Below are positions 33,414 through 44,456 of a DNA stretch of 64,000 nucleotides, in pieces (the first letter of the stretch is position 1; each line of letters begins with the position of its first letter). The DNA is from Blastobasis lacticolella (lineage: Eukaryota > Arthropoda > Insecta > Lepidoptera > Blastobasidae). The translations under genes and the position numbers were made by a program. The notes below the pieces were generated by a model that did not search any database, was not told the DNA's origin, and was given only the letters and a program-made list of their open reading frames with translations. The DNA lies in assembly GCA_905147135.1 (NCBI GenBank), contig LR990041.1:18103907-18167906 (forward strand), read 5' to 3'.

Positions 33414-35304
33414 CACTCATGGCTGAGACGGGTCTTGGAGTTGTATAAGATCAATGCAACTTTAAGATCTTTCTTAGATGCATGTATGAGGCAGTGGATC
33501 ACAGTCCTTAGTCAACCAGTGGGCGGAATTGACCATTCTCCTCCCCAGGACTTTATAAGGATAGAGAGAGGAATTTTTCAGGGCGACAGTTTGAGTCCAT
33601 TGTGGTTTTGCTTAGCTTTGAATCCGCTTAGCACATTGCTTAAGCATTCAGAGCTGGGCTGCCGGCTTCGAAGAGAGGGCGAGGTCATCTCACATCTGCT
33701 GTACATGGATGACCTCAAGTTGTTTGCACCAAAACGCCAGGATCTGATGGAGTTATTGAAAATAACCGAAATTTTTAGTAATGCCATCAGAATGGAGTTT
33801 GGTGCAGATAAGTGTGCAGTCATGCATGTGCAGCGGGGGAAAGTTGCAAATACAACAAATTTGCAACTTTCTGAGACAATGTCTTTCAGATCTCTCTCTG
33901 AAGCCGAAACTTACAAATACCTTGGTATGTCACAGTCTTTGGGTATCGTGGACGAGGGTGTAAAACAGGCAGTGAAGGAGCGTTTCTTCTGTCGCCTAAC
34001 AAAAGTACTTAATAGTCTTTTGTCGGGTGGCAACAAGGTGCGCTCCTTCAATGCTTGGGTGATGCCCCTGGTCACATACTCCTTTGGCATACTAAGGTGG
34101 ACTCAAACAGAGTTGGACGCCCTGGATAGAAGGGTCCGTCTTCTGCTCACTACACACCGTATGCTGCACCCACGCTCGTCTGTCATGAGACTGTACATCC
34201 CACGTAAATGTGGAGGTCGTGGCTTCTTAAGCGCCAAGACCCTCCACAATCGTGAGGTGTGCAGTCTTAGAGACTACTTTCTTAACAACGAGTGTGGGAT
34301 GCATCGTGCTGTGGTGGCGGTAGACAGAGGCCTTACCCCGCTGTCCTTGGCAAACGAGAACTGGCGCAAACCAAAGGTCCTAAGCACCATAGACCGCAAG
34401 GACGTATGGAAGAGCAAGGAGCTACATGGGCGGTTCTACAGGGCCTTGACAGGACCCGATGTAGATCTGCTCGCCTCGGTGAACTGGCTACGCTTCGGTG
34501 ATCTCTTCGGGGAAACCGAGGGTTTTGTTTGTGCAATTGCTGACGAGGTTATCATGACGAACAACTACCGGAGGTATATCCTGAAGGATGGTACGGTTGA
34601 CATCTGTCGCGCATGTCGCTGTCCTGGAGAGTCACTCAGGCATATTACATCCGGTTGTGGTCGTCTTGCTAATGGCGAGTACTTGCACAGACATAATCTG
34701 GTAGCCAGGATTATTCACCAGCAACTTGCTCTTCAATATGGTCTTGTGGAGTCTGAGGTGCCATATTATAAATACGTGCCAGCGCCAGTTCTTGAAAATG
34801 GTCTTGCCACACTCTATTGGGATCGATCTGTGATCACGGACAGGACTATTGTAGCTAATAGACCTGATATCGTGCTCACAGATCGATCGAAGCGCCGAGC
34901 AGTGCTCGTCGATGTCACCATCCCGCATGACGGAAACCTTGTAAAGGCCGAGAAGGACAAACAGTGTAAGTACCTTGACTTGGCTCACGAGGTGACCGCC
35001 ATGTGGGATGTTGATTCGACGATCATTGTTCCGATAGTCGTTTCAGTGAACGGTCTCATAGCGAAGAGCCTCGACCAACATCTCAAGAGTCTCTCGCTAG
35101 ATGGTTGGGTCAAGGGCCAGATTCAGAAAGCGGTTCTCTTGGAGACGGCGCGTATTGTCAGGAGGTTCCTGTCTCTGCAGCCCTAACCGCCGGTAGCTTG
35201 GGCCTCGCCCCGGTGCTGGTGGTACTCTAGGTTTAGGTTTTTTATAATATTTATTTTTCATATATATTGTAAAAAATTTAGACTTAAGAATGTAAATAAA
35301 TAAG
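33414..35304 (+). mobile_element. 5'-truncated R4/Dong-type LINE inserted in TAA repeats
   Basis: The element starts abruptly at 33414 in the HSWL segment that normally follows RT motif A, continues through one open frame to 35186, and ends in a 3' UTR with AATAAATAAGGAG next to TAA repeats. TAA flanks on both sides match the known target preference of Dong in silkworm (established knowledge). A second copy of its 3' end is at 56218-56500. Confidence 0.8.
33435..35186 (+). CDS. R4/Dong-type RT and restriction-like endonuclease, N-terminally truncated
   Basis: The frame is open for 583 residues from the first ATG, and also open upstream to the TAA tract. It lacks the N-terminal domain and RT motif A. 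Present are RT motif B-like FQGDSLSPLWF (about 49-59), catalytic YMDDLKLF (about 90-97), a CCHC knuckle CRACRCPGESLRHITSGC (about 391-408), and a nuclease signature RPDIVLTD then VDVTIPHD (about 476-499). The order RT, CCHC, PD-(D/E)XK is that of R4-clade LINEs. No stop or frameshift is visible, so truncation is recent, but the product should be inactive without motif A. Codon use is GC-richer than the host elements around it. Confidence 0.85.
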   Translation: MELYKINATLRSFLDACMRQWITVLSQPVGGIDHSPPQDFIRIERGIFQGDSLSPLWFCLALNPLSTLLKHSELGCRLRREGEVISHLLYMDDLKLFAPKRQDLMELLKITEIFSNAIRMEFGADKCAVMHVQRGKVANTTNLQLSETMSFRSLSEAETYKYLGMSQSLGIVDEGVKQAVKERFFCRLTKVLNSLLSGGNKVRSFNAWVMPLVTYSFGILRWTQTELDALDRRVRLLLTTHRMLHPRSSVMRLYIPRKCGGRGFLSAKTLHNREVCSLRDYFLNNECGMHRAVVAVDRGLTPLSLANENWRKPKVLSTIDRKDVWKSKELHGRFYRALTGPDVDLLASVNWLRFGDLFGETEGFVCAIADEVIMTNNYRRYILKDGTVDICRACRCPGESLRHITSGCGRLANGEYLHRHNLVARIIHQQLALQYGLVESEVPYYKYVPAPVLENGLATLYWDRSVITDRTIVANRPDIVLTDRSKRRAVLVDVTIPHDGNLVKAEKDKQCKYLDLAHEVTAMWDVDSTIIVPIVVSVNGLIAKSLDQHLKSLSLDGWVKGQIQKAVLLETARIVRRFLSLQP

Positions 35305-35599
35305 GAGAATAATAATAAAAATCTTTATTTCCACAAAAATCACAATTTCAGTACAATTATCAGTAGGCTCTGCACTAAGATAATATCTTGTATCGCAGAA
35401 GCCTGATGTCACAAGAAAATAACGTTACAATTTGTATTATCCGCGGTTCGTACACAGTGGAAAAAAAATGCAAAAAGATAGAAAGAAAAAAAATACAGAA
35501 TAAAAACTACAAAAAGAAAATGAAAACATTAACAAGGACTTATACTAGTAATTTCAAGGAAAATTATTTAATACTATTAGCTTTTTATTAAATAGCATG

Positions 35600-35700
35600 T
35601 CTGTGCGTGTATGTGTGTGTGTGTATGTGTGTGTGTATGTGTGTGTGTGTATGTGTGTGGTGTGTGTATGTGTGAGGTGTGTATGTGTGTTTGGTCTGTA
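35600..35700 (-). repeat. (CA)n microsatellite in LINE B 3' UTR
   Basis: GT-rich on the plus strand, CA-rich in element orientation, beginning about 30 bases after the ORF2 stop. It parallels 29332-29401 in the related element. Confidence 0.9.
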
Positions 35701-35725
35701 TGTGCACAAGTTTATACCTATGGTG

Positions 35726-38652
35726 TTAGACTAACACCGTCATGATATCCTCAGTTTCGCTATAGTTCAGGTTTGTGAGCCATTTCTCAATACAAATTTT
35801 TGCTTTGGCACAAGAGAGATTTACTACACAGGGCACTTTCTGACAAATGACATTATAAATATAAGGCAGTAGAAATTTAGGTAATCTTTTGGCAAAAGTA
35901 GATTGAATTTGGGGCACAGGAACTCTATACACTCTGCGCTTAACTAGATATTCATAATCTGGGGAAGCGAGGGTGATTTTGTGCATAGCAAGTGCTGCTC
36001 TCAATATAAACAGTTGTCGCACTCTTAAAACCTTACAGTCTTTGTACAGTTCGTCGGTATAGTACCTATACGGTTTTCGTAATACTACTTTCAAGACAGA
36101 ACGTTGAGCTCTTTCTAGAATGAGCATATTTGTTTTGGCTGCACCACCCCAAACTCTGATGCAGTATGATAGGGCAGTTTGACAAAGAGCTTTGTATACT
36201 AATATCAGGGTTTTAACATCCGTTGAATGACGAAGGCTTTTCATAATATAAATATTTTTACGGACTCGACTTATTAGGTTATCTATATGGCTTCTAAAAG
36301 ATAGCCTTTCATCAATTAATACTCCTAGGTATTTAAGATTAACTTTACGGGTTAGCTGATTACAATTGCAAGATGGTGTTTGGGGAGTTAGTCTACAAGT
36401 GTGTAATTTTAAGGACATGGTGACTGGAGGCTGGGTAGCGCTGGTTTTGTGAAAGGCGATGTATTGTGTTTTGCTTGCATTTAGCGTGAGAAGATTTTTA
36501 TTTAGCCAGTTATTTATAGATTTCATGCCATTTTCAGTTTGGTCTCTAACATGGTCCCAGGAGGAACCACGGAAGAGAATAACAGTGTCGTCAGCATAGC
36601 AAATTATTTCAGCACCATTCAACGGAATATCCACCAAATCGCTCATGTAAATCAGGAAAAGAGTGGGACCCAAAATACTGCCTTGGGGCACGCCAAAATC
36701 TATCGAATAAGTCTCGCTTATGAAGGTTCCGACTCTTACACTTTGATTTCTATTTGAAAGGTAGTTTCTAAACCAGTCGTTAGCTATTCCTCTGATACCA
36801 TAAACGTGAAGTTTTTGCAGCAGAATTGGGATCGAGACAGTTTCGAACGCTTTGGTAAGATCGAGGAATACCCCAATACTACAGCAATTGGAGTCCAGTG
36901 CACTAGTAATTAGGTCGCTTAACAGCAAAACAGCATCCTCGGTTGATTTTCCTCGCCTGAATCCAAACTGTCTTGAGGGGATAAGGTTAAATTTTTCAAG
37001 ATATTGTGAAAGCCTTTTGTTAACTATTTTTTCCAGTAATTTAGAGAATATTGTGAGTAATGATATCGGACGATAATTGCTTGGAGTATTTTTATCACCT
37101 GCCTTGTGGATAAGTGTAATTAAGGCTGTTTTCCAGATATTAGGGAAAATGCCTGATGATAAACTGAGGTTAAATATATGTACTAAAGGTTTAGTAATTA
37201 TATTTCTGAGCAATTTTACAAGAACCGGCGTGAATTTATCTATTCCAGGAGAACTTTGTGGCTTTAAATCAGATATTAAATTGTTAACTTCGTTTTCATC
37301 AGTCGGGGGCAAAAAGAAAGAGTGTGGTACAGACTTAGATATGTCAACTGAGGTTGCCAAATCATTTTGTGTACAAAACAGCTTTTGCAAGGTTTCATTT
37401 GCTAAATTTTTACCGACATTTACAAAGTAATTATTGCACGAGTTAAGCGAGGTTATTGGATTGGGAGTTATTTTATAAGTTCAACGGGATCGTTTTTGGT
37501 TTTATTGAGATGACATATGTCTTTTATAGTAGACCAGAGCTTTTTAGGATCCTTCATATTGGTCTTTAGTTTATGAAGGATTGTATTTAGAAAGTTTCGG
37601 TATCTTTTATAAGTTATTTGTGCTATTTCATTGTGTGGATTTTTCTTGGCCTCTAGATGGAGACGGTCTCTGTTCTTTTGACATTTAATTAAACCGGCTG
37701 TGATCCAGGGTTTTAAATTAAATTTTGTTCGGCTTATTGTACGTTGCTGGGAATTGTTACTAATTGCCGCGTCAATGATACTAAAGCGGTTCGCAGCTAG
37801 GTTAGCATCAGTTAATTTTGTAACCACAGACCAGTCGATTAGGCTTAACTCAGTGGCATCATCCTCATAGTTTATTTTGGTATGTATTTTTTTACGGGTC
37901 CTATGACTCATAGATAATGACAATCCTAATACACAAATATAATGGTCTGTTATATCCGAAACACACACTAGCCCTCTTGCAACACCTAAAGTTTTTACAA
38001 ACATATGGTCCAGACAGGCCTCCCGTCGAGTTGGTTTAGTAATGGCGGGTAGCATTTTGTGTTCGTATAACAAATTTAAGTAGTCAGCACATTGAACGTT
38101 TTCGTGGGATGAGCACAAGTCGATATTTAGGTCCCCGCAACGTATCATTTGTCTTATATTGCTGTTGTCTTGAAGAACTTTGTTTAAAGAAGTAAGAAAA
38201 TTGTCTATATTAGTAAAGGAAGGAGACCTGTATATGCCTAAGACTAAAAAGTCAGAATTGATGTATATCTCCAGACAATTGCAGTCTTCACAACTAGACT
38301 CTATGACTCTGCAATTCCACGTATTTTTGACATAAGCTACCACTCCTCCGCTCTTATTTATATATTTATTTGTGTGATATTCATAGTAGCCACATATTTT
38401 AGGTACAATCGAACTTTCAGTTAGCCAACATTCAGTTAATATTATGACATCAAAATTTACATTTGAACGTTTTAATGAAACCAAAAATGACTCAAAATTT
38501 TGTTGTATACTCCTAATGTTAAGTGTAATAACTTTGAAATTATAAATTAGTGGTAGAAAATTGCAGCAAGAATCTATGTCCTCCAGTGAGTAGCAGTTTA
38601 TCATTAGGGTATCATCAATATCATTGTGAGTAGTGGTCATTTTTTTTATCAT
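35726..38652 (-). pseudogene. LINE B ORF2, endonuclease-RT with one frameshift
   Basis: In order on the minus strand: APE-type endonuclease (LNIRSIQQNFESF, LTECWL, GDLNID, SDITDHY), a linker (FNLKPWITAGLIKC), then RT with SNYRPISLLTIFSKLLEKIV, motif A FLDLTKAFETV, GVPQGSILGPTLF and catalytic CYADDTVILF, and a C-terminal region with VWGGAAK. A stop at 37468-37470 (after DPVELIK) is bypassed by a one-base shift; the downstream frame reads on through about 26 codons to the Met at 37390 and then to 35726. That single lesion is the only break I see. Start is taken at the ATG at 38650-38652 (MIKKM); an earlier ATG-initiated extension is probably not real. CR1-group by ORF1 type and sequence. Confidence 0.85.
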
Positions 38653-38949
38653 TATAATTAACCCTATCTTAAAACATATTTTATAAAAACTCACTTGGAG
38701 AAAAGTTATTAAAATTAGGTATATCATTAAATTTTCAACAAGATTTAGGTATAAGTTATTAATTAGTTGTTGTGTCGAGGTATATAGCGCGTCTATGTGA
38801 GTATACAATTTAGTATAGTTGTGCGTTAGTACGTCATACGGTAGTACACTATGTGTGAGTGTGCAGTTGTGAAGTGTAGTGTAGTAGTAATACATGTCGC
38901 AGAGTACGGTGTAATAGGTATATAAACAAGAAAGGAATGATATAACGGT

Positions 38950-40003
38950 ATCTTAAGATAACACGGCCGGGACGGACGAGTCAGATCTGTTTGGACCAAT
39001 TTTGGTATCCAAATCGGGAGTTGAGTATATCCGTATTGCCGGCTTACCTTCCGATCGTCGCACGTAAATACATTCATTTCGGATTCAAGTATATCTGAAG
39101 TCGTATGATGTAGCTCGCAGTCTCGTGTCTCGAAATAATCGTCGGTTTTCCTTCGTGAGTCTCTCATTGAAGTAGATTTATACCGCCTCACCTTCAACTA
39201 TGTTCTCTGATGTTAAATTGCGCCGAGACTTTGCTGCCTTGATTAACTCATCGCGTTTGCGTTTCCTTAATAATTTCACTACGACAGGTCTAGGAGTTAT
39301 GTTTTCAGTGATTTGAGCACCCTTGCGTACCCGTGATCTTACACGGACAATGTCGTCAATGTCAGCGGCAGATAAATCAACTCCAATTTTGTGTGAAACT
39401 GATAACATAATGTGGTCCAGATTCTCGTTTTCTGACTCAGGAAGACCCATAATTTTCAGCTCATTTTTCATGCAGTCTTGGTCTTTGAAAGCGATCTGTT
39501 GTACTGTGGCTTTAAGGTAGGTGATCTCCAGGTTTGCGTCTTGAAGTTTAGTAGTATGCTCCTTTAACGTTTCGTGTAAGGTGGAGGATATTGAGGACAT
39601 CTGGTTTTTTATATCTTGATTTTGAGTTTTGACATCAGCCACTTCCTGGCGTAAGTTTCTCATTTCCACAAGCAGAGACAAGATATCCAGTGCCTGTTAT
39701 TCTTCGTCCTTCACAGGCTTCGACTTGGAAACTACTAGGGATCGAGTACGGGACTTATTTGCATATTCAGTGGCTTTTACAGGCGGCAATTTTGAGGACC
39801 CGGGTGTATTGGAGCTGTCTACCCTGGGTTGTGCCTTAGTACAGGAGGGGCAGAGCCACTTATCTTTACAATCTTTGCTTAGTTTATTGAAATATTCGGT
39901 TTTCATTTTTAAGCAATTTAGGTCATAGGCATTTTTACAATTGGAACACATCATATAATGTAGATCCGTGATATTATTTCCGCACGATTTTCCGATATTA
40001 TAA
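38950..40003 (-). pseudogene. LINE B ORF1: PHD finger, coiled coil, RRM-like domain
   Basis: From about 39990 the frame gives a PHD-type finger (CSNCKNAYDLNC, later WLCPSC), then a Ser/Lys/Arg-rich linker, a TAA stop at 39697-39699, and in the same frame a coiled coil (LLVEMRNLRQEVADVKTQNQ onward) and an RRM-like block (ELKIMGLPES, DIVRVRSRV, RPVVVKLL). A frameshift near 39180 leads to the C-terminal part (NERLTKENRRLFRDTR, later IRIYSTPDLD), with a TGA inside, ending VLS at about 38952. Such ORF1 proteins bind the element RNA in CR1-type LINEs (family knowledge). Confidence 0.7.
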
Positions 40004-40638
40004 TCCGCCTCTAAATAACGAAGTTGTTTAACTTTATTTTGCGTCACTGTCCTGTATTGGCTAAAAGTTACAATATTTATACATAGAGGAGGATGATACG
40101 GATCGACAGGTACTAGTGGCTGCAGAGCCAAGTCGCATGAACAGTCCCACGAGTTGGCGAGCAATAAATCTAGTATACGGTTCATATTATTTTTCACTGA
40201 ATTTATTTGGTGTACATTTGTCGAGGCTAAAAAGTTAGTTAAACATCTATCTATAGCATTATTATGAACGGAAACTGGTATTAAGTGATTATCACCACTG
40301 TTCATCCAGTTAATAGAAGGCACATTCAAATCACCCACTAAATAAAATTTATCTAAATTAAGGTGTGTTAAGTAATGTTCAAGTACATTCAAAAACCCGC
40401 TGTACACTGTTGATGACTGATTTGGCGGAATGTACACTGCACAAAAAACGTCGACTTTACTAGGTGACCCTCGCGAAGGCATTTCCAGCAGCACGTAATC
40501 AACGATAGGCGAAACTGAGAGCTCACACTCGTTGTCGCCGAGCCCTGCTGGCTGCGGCGGCAGCGAGCGGCGCGCGGCGGCGTGGCGGTTTTTGCGGATT
40601 ATGCGGTTTACTAACAATACCTCTCTGTTTAAGATCAT
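39697..40638 (-). CDS. chimeric ORF: LINE A endonuclease fused in frame to LINE B PHD finger
   Basis: One open frame of 313 codons crosses the LINE A/LINE B junction at about 40003. The N-terminal two thirds are endonuclease (FCAVYIPPNQ, LVGDLNVPSINW, NRILDLLLANS, then the linker LRYLEADYN). The last third is the PHD finger and linker of LINE B ORF1. It is best read as a by-product of nested insertion; whether it is expressed cannot be judged from sequence. Confidence 0.75.
   Translation of the reverse strand: MILNREVLLVNRIIRKNRHAAARRSLPPQPAGLGDNECELSVSPIVDYVLLEMPSRGSPSKVDVFCAVYIPPNQSSTVYSGFLNVLEHYLTHLNLDKFYLVGDLNVPSINWMNSGDNHLIPVSVHNNAIDRCLTNFLASTNVHQINSVKNNMNRILDLLLANSWDCSCDLALQPLVPVDPYHPPLCINIVTFSQYRTVTQNKVKQLRYLEADYNIGKSCGNNITDLHYMMCSNCKNAYDLNCLKMKTEYFNKLSKDCKDKWLCPSCTKAQPRVDSSNTPGSSKLPPVKATEYANKSRTRSLVVSKSKPVKDEE
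40010..40638 (-). pseudogene. LINE A, endonuclease half of ORF2
   Basis: Encodes the C-terminal part of an APE-type endonuclease with GDLN and RILDLLLAN blocks. It ends at the linker sequence ADY, which continues after the insertion as YSSINSELSSTDW at 33391. The N-terminal catalytic region is missing, so LINE A was 5' truncated before it was split. Confidence 0.75.
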
Positions 40639-41332
40639 AGGTAAGTATATTGATGTTTTTAAGCGGTATATATGTAACAGTAAAAATCAGTTTTTAGGTA
40701 CAACGCGTTTTCTATAGCTAAAACTATATTTTAAATGCTGTCGTTATAACTAAAATTTCCTAATTAAGACTAGACCTTACTGTTAATTAAATTGGATAAA
40801 AAAAAACAAGTTGTTACTTTGTACTTTAGTAAAAACTAGTACTTATGAAAGAAAAAGCAAATTTACTGTGATAGGCTATTGCTTTAATTTTCATAAAGGA
40901 TAGTTTTTGCTTTTGCTTTAGGATTCACGAGGGATAAAGCAAATGAGGACATTGCTTACCAAAATATTTACTAATACATAATTATTTTATTTATAAATAT
41001 TTATTCAAGCCATTGGTATCGTAATAAAAAATCTTACACTAAAAAAACATCGTTGAGGAACATTACAGTAGCGTCACGACGGCAATATTAATTTTAAGTA
41101 ATTAAAATGATCAGAGTCAGAGTGACCAATGCCTCTAGGGAGGGGGAGGACGCATAACCTTTAAATCAAAGAGAGTGACCAAGCATCCCAGGGGGGTGGA
41201 GGGTTCGTCCATTAGGCCCTTAATAAGAACGTTTTAGTAATCTCCAGTGAGACAACTAGGGTAGCGTACATGGTTCTATGGCTATCAGAACGCTTAGTAT
41301 CGTTAGAACTAGTTTAAACTTAGCTGCTGCCA
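40639..41332. other. no gene seen
   Basis: AT-rich sequence. A pair of similar blocks containing AGAGTGACCAA and AGGGGG lie at about 41120-41210. No domain recognised. Confidence 0.4.
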
Positions 41333-41552
41333 GGAGAACCTAACCAGATTGGATCATGATTACACATCCAGTCGCCTGAATGTGCAGGATTCATCACGAT
41401 GTTTTCCCTCAACGTAAGAGCATCGGCTAGTATTCAACTAATGTACATAACTCAGAAAACAGTCATTGGTACATGGCCGGAGCGGGATTCGAACCCGGGA
41501 CCTTCTGGCTTACGAGTCGGATATTCTAACCGCTCGGCCACCGACGCTCTCA
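41333..41552 (-). mobile_element. SINE family 1, 3'-shortened copy
   Basis: The minus strand starts with the tRNA-like head (GAGCGTCGGTGGCCGAGCGG, box B GGTTCGAATCC near 41490) and continues through the CATCGTGATGAATCCTGCAC block to about 41333. The last quarter seen in the copy at 3098 is absent. Confidence 0.8.
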
Positions 41553-44160
41553 AGAATAGGTAGAAACATTGTTATAGGATTTATGCCACTCTACCTTAAA
41601 TAGTCTTCTATAGTATAATATATAATAGTATTTATTAACTCATCATTGATCTTACAAAAAGTAATTACAAGGTGTTAAGACAGGACTATAACGGGGATGG
41701 TTCTTACGTTTGAGATTTTCGCCAGACGCCTTTGTTTTCGTTTAGCAGTTTAAGAACTGACATAGTCATTGTGTGAGATTATGCGGCAAGTTGGGTTATT
41801 TTTTGTATTACCTCATAAAGTTAAAGGCAAGCTCCTGGTGGTATACCACGGTACAGTGATTCCCTATTTAACGCTATCCACTTGTCCGCTTTTTTAATGT
41901 AACTAAGGTGGAAAATCCTCCATAATGGTAAGAATCAGTCACCGCAGTGGACATTTGCAATACGGGCACCACCCACGCGCCGCCGATCCCGTAAAAATCT
42001 TTCCACCACTTTCTTAAAGAACTCAAAGTTCTGCTCTCCAGGGAAAACCTCTGCAAGTACTTTTGGATAAATAGAAGCGACCAAACGTCTTATTCTCCTC
42101 GTCGGTACTTACAAATGTCACCTTACAACCACCTTGTCTACCTGTGACAATGATAAGTGAGAATTATTTCGTTAAAAGATCATCCGCCTGGCGGCACTTT
42201 GTATGGGGGTCAGTGTCAAAGCTCATCTTGGAATACCCAATTAGTCGATTGCAGTTTGGTTTCGGTGTTATAGCTATAAATCCAAGGTTCATCACCTATC
42301 AAATATATTCCACAGCAAAATATAAAGATACATAGAAGCCCTACACGAATTAGTTCTATGACACTTTTGGCGTTTTATTAAATGAAAATGTAACAATAAT
42401 ATATAATAATTTTACTATAACCTATATGCTATAGGGAAGGGTTTTAAAAACAATAAAATTAACGGTTGGAATATTTAATTTCTCCTATAATTTCAAGGTA
42501 AGATGAAATGGGGTTAAAAATGTAAGAAAATAATAACTTACCTTAAATGTATTAAAAAAAACTCTCTTAAAACAGATAGAAAAAATTAAGAATAAGCGGT
42601 TAATTGGGTCAACAACAATTTCAGGGTATCGTATGTAAGTGTTATAAAAAGGTTTAACACTCTTCCGCACGAAAAGTCGTATAAAATGGTTCAACAGAGT
42701 GGTTGCTATAAATCACAGAGCTATAGGAATCGACCTCGATGAGAAGGCAAATGGAAAACATATCATTAGTATTATACGTTACCTACCATGAGCTCATGCC
42801 GAAGTAAACCTAGGGGACTGAATGGGCCCTCACTTAGTGAATTAAGTTAGATATAGAAAGTTGTCCAATGGGTTACAAGGGTCAACAGAGCCACAATTAT
42901 TCCTATCAAAAGGATCAATTAATATGATGGTTCTAATGGACTAGGATGATGATAAATGTCGGAGTGTAGACATTATGAACGTCGCCTCCGCGGGGTTCTT
43001 CGTGTCTGGTAGCAACCACCTATAACAACGGTCTCGCCGAACCCGTTACGGGTATAACTTAACTATCGGTGGTAATGAGGCAGAGCATATTGATATAGTT
43101 GATAAAATGTCCAAAATGCAGGTCCTCCTTAAAAGTCGTGAGCTGACAGTGTCTTGATCGACTCGAAGCCAGGTCAATGCGGGATCTAGGTCGAATTTGA
43201 CGGATCCTTCAAATCTCCCCAATCTCCCTATTCCTCGATAGGAAAATATAAAGAATGGACGGAGAATAAAACAGAATTAAAGACTAACCGGACTAACTGA
43301 CTAACCAAACAAGAGAAAAAACCTTTCAATAAAGCAGCTCTTCGTTAGGGGCATTCCAAGTGTCCCTTGTTAAAATTACATCTGCGTAAGACAGATCTCT
43401 ACAATAAAACGTCTACGGAATAAAATAGACACTGGAATTCCAACGACATAGGTAACCAAAATCTTCATAGAAATGAAAGCATACATCTATTTTTCTGGCA
43501 GAAAGGAACCTGTAAAATTTTAAAATTCGAGTCTATGCAAAAATACCGTAAAGAAGAAAACGAAAACCAATCCATATAGGTGCTCGGAAGCAAAATGTAC
43601 AAAAAAGTTTTAAAGCCGCAAGCCTGCGGCACTGTAGCAATATTATTTGCCTCACTGCGTTTTTACTTTTTAGTTTCGAAATTCAGTCAGTATCTTTAGC
43701 ATATTTTAAAAATAGAGGTATTTAAGCTATTTACTGCTTATTGCTTTACAACTCAATGCGTTCATCATTACGTGATAGACAGTTAAATAAATCTTCCACA
43801 ATCATCATTATGACATAAAACCTTTACATTCGTAGACGTCTCGGAATTCGGGCTACGAATGTATCGACTTCTAGCAGATCAGTTACACACAAAATGTAAG
43901 CTAATAAACCGCCCCAATCTACGATCGGCGGCATACACACCACCCTCCGTCAGTAGGGTCCCGGATTTGCCGCGCGTACCACGTGGCCTACCGCTCCGTG
44001 TTTCTGTTACCACGTATACGCGTAACCACTGCGAGAAATTTACCAAAAAGTTTACATACTATCGGCATATGCCGCCTTTAGTCATCGGTGGTGTTATTGC
44101 AAGAAGTGATGTGAACAACATAGTTATTGTGATAGTGGTTTTGTGAAGTTAAAGTTTGTT
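41553..44160. other. 2.6 kb without recognisable repeats; possible promoter region
   Basis: No transposon signature is visible. A 60-codon minus-strand ORF at 41874-42056 (starting MQRFSLESRTLSSL) has no domain I recognise. The last few hundred bases are GC-richer and lead into the candidate exon at 44168, so part of this may be 5' UTR or promoter (inference). Confidence 0.35.
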
Positions 44161-44167
44161 CGAAACA

Positions 44168-44219
44168 ATGCTCAATAAAATATCTGTGTTTACCGCTTAT
44201 GTGCTGTTATCGTTATCAG
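44168..44219 (+). CDS. candidate host first exon encoding a signal peptide
   Basis: An ATG in favourable context (CGAAACAATG) opens a 17-codon segment, MLNKISVFTAYVLLSLS, with a basic residue followed by a hydrophobic stretch, as in a secretory signal. It runs into TCAG|GTCAGT, a good splice donor, leaving a phase 1 exon end. In insects many secreted-protein genes have such a short first exon. Downstream exons were not identified, so the product is unknown and the call could be chance. Confidence 0.3.
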
Positions 44220-44340
44220 GTCAGTTATATTCTTTCAGTTTAGGTGTTGTTTTTAGGTAAATTTCAGCACGTGGTAAGTTGTGGATATTGGTTATATTTG
44301 CTAGCAATATTGGCTTCGACCGTGGAATGAATGAATGAAT

Positions 44341-44456
44341 AACACTTTATTGTACATTTCAAAGGATACAATGGGTATTCAAAAATTAAGAGCAGGAAAA
44401 GCAACAGGCGGCCTTATCGCTTAAAGCGATTTATTCCAGGCAACCTTTTTGGGTAG
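44341..44456 (-). repeat. LINE/SINE 3' tail, related to 2787-2903
   Basis: The plus strand begins CACTTTATTGTACATTTC and continues to GGCGGCCTTATCGCTTAAAG and TTCCAGGCAACC, the reverse of a retroposon tail. The next 350 bases may belong to the same element but show no coding match. Confidence 0.55.

Larger units (their letters stand above)
35318..40003 (-). mobile_element. LINE B: nearly full-length PHD-ORF1/EN-RT element nested in LINE A
   Basis: The element spans ORF1 (40003 to about 38950), ORF2 (38652 to 35726), a CA/GT-rich 3' UTR and a terminal AATAAAG followed by a TTA-rich tail at 35305-35318. Its 5' end begins inside the first zinc-ligand pair of the PHD finger, so only the extreme 5' part is missing. 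Both boundaries fall within LINE A's ORF2. CR1-group elements end in short microsatellites, which fits the TTA/TAA tail. Confidence 0.75.

Noticed and set aside
41874..42056. 60-codon minus-strand ORF without stops
   Set aside because: No domain recognised and no exon signals strong enough to call a gene.
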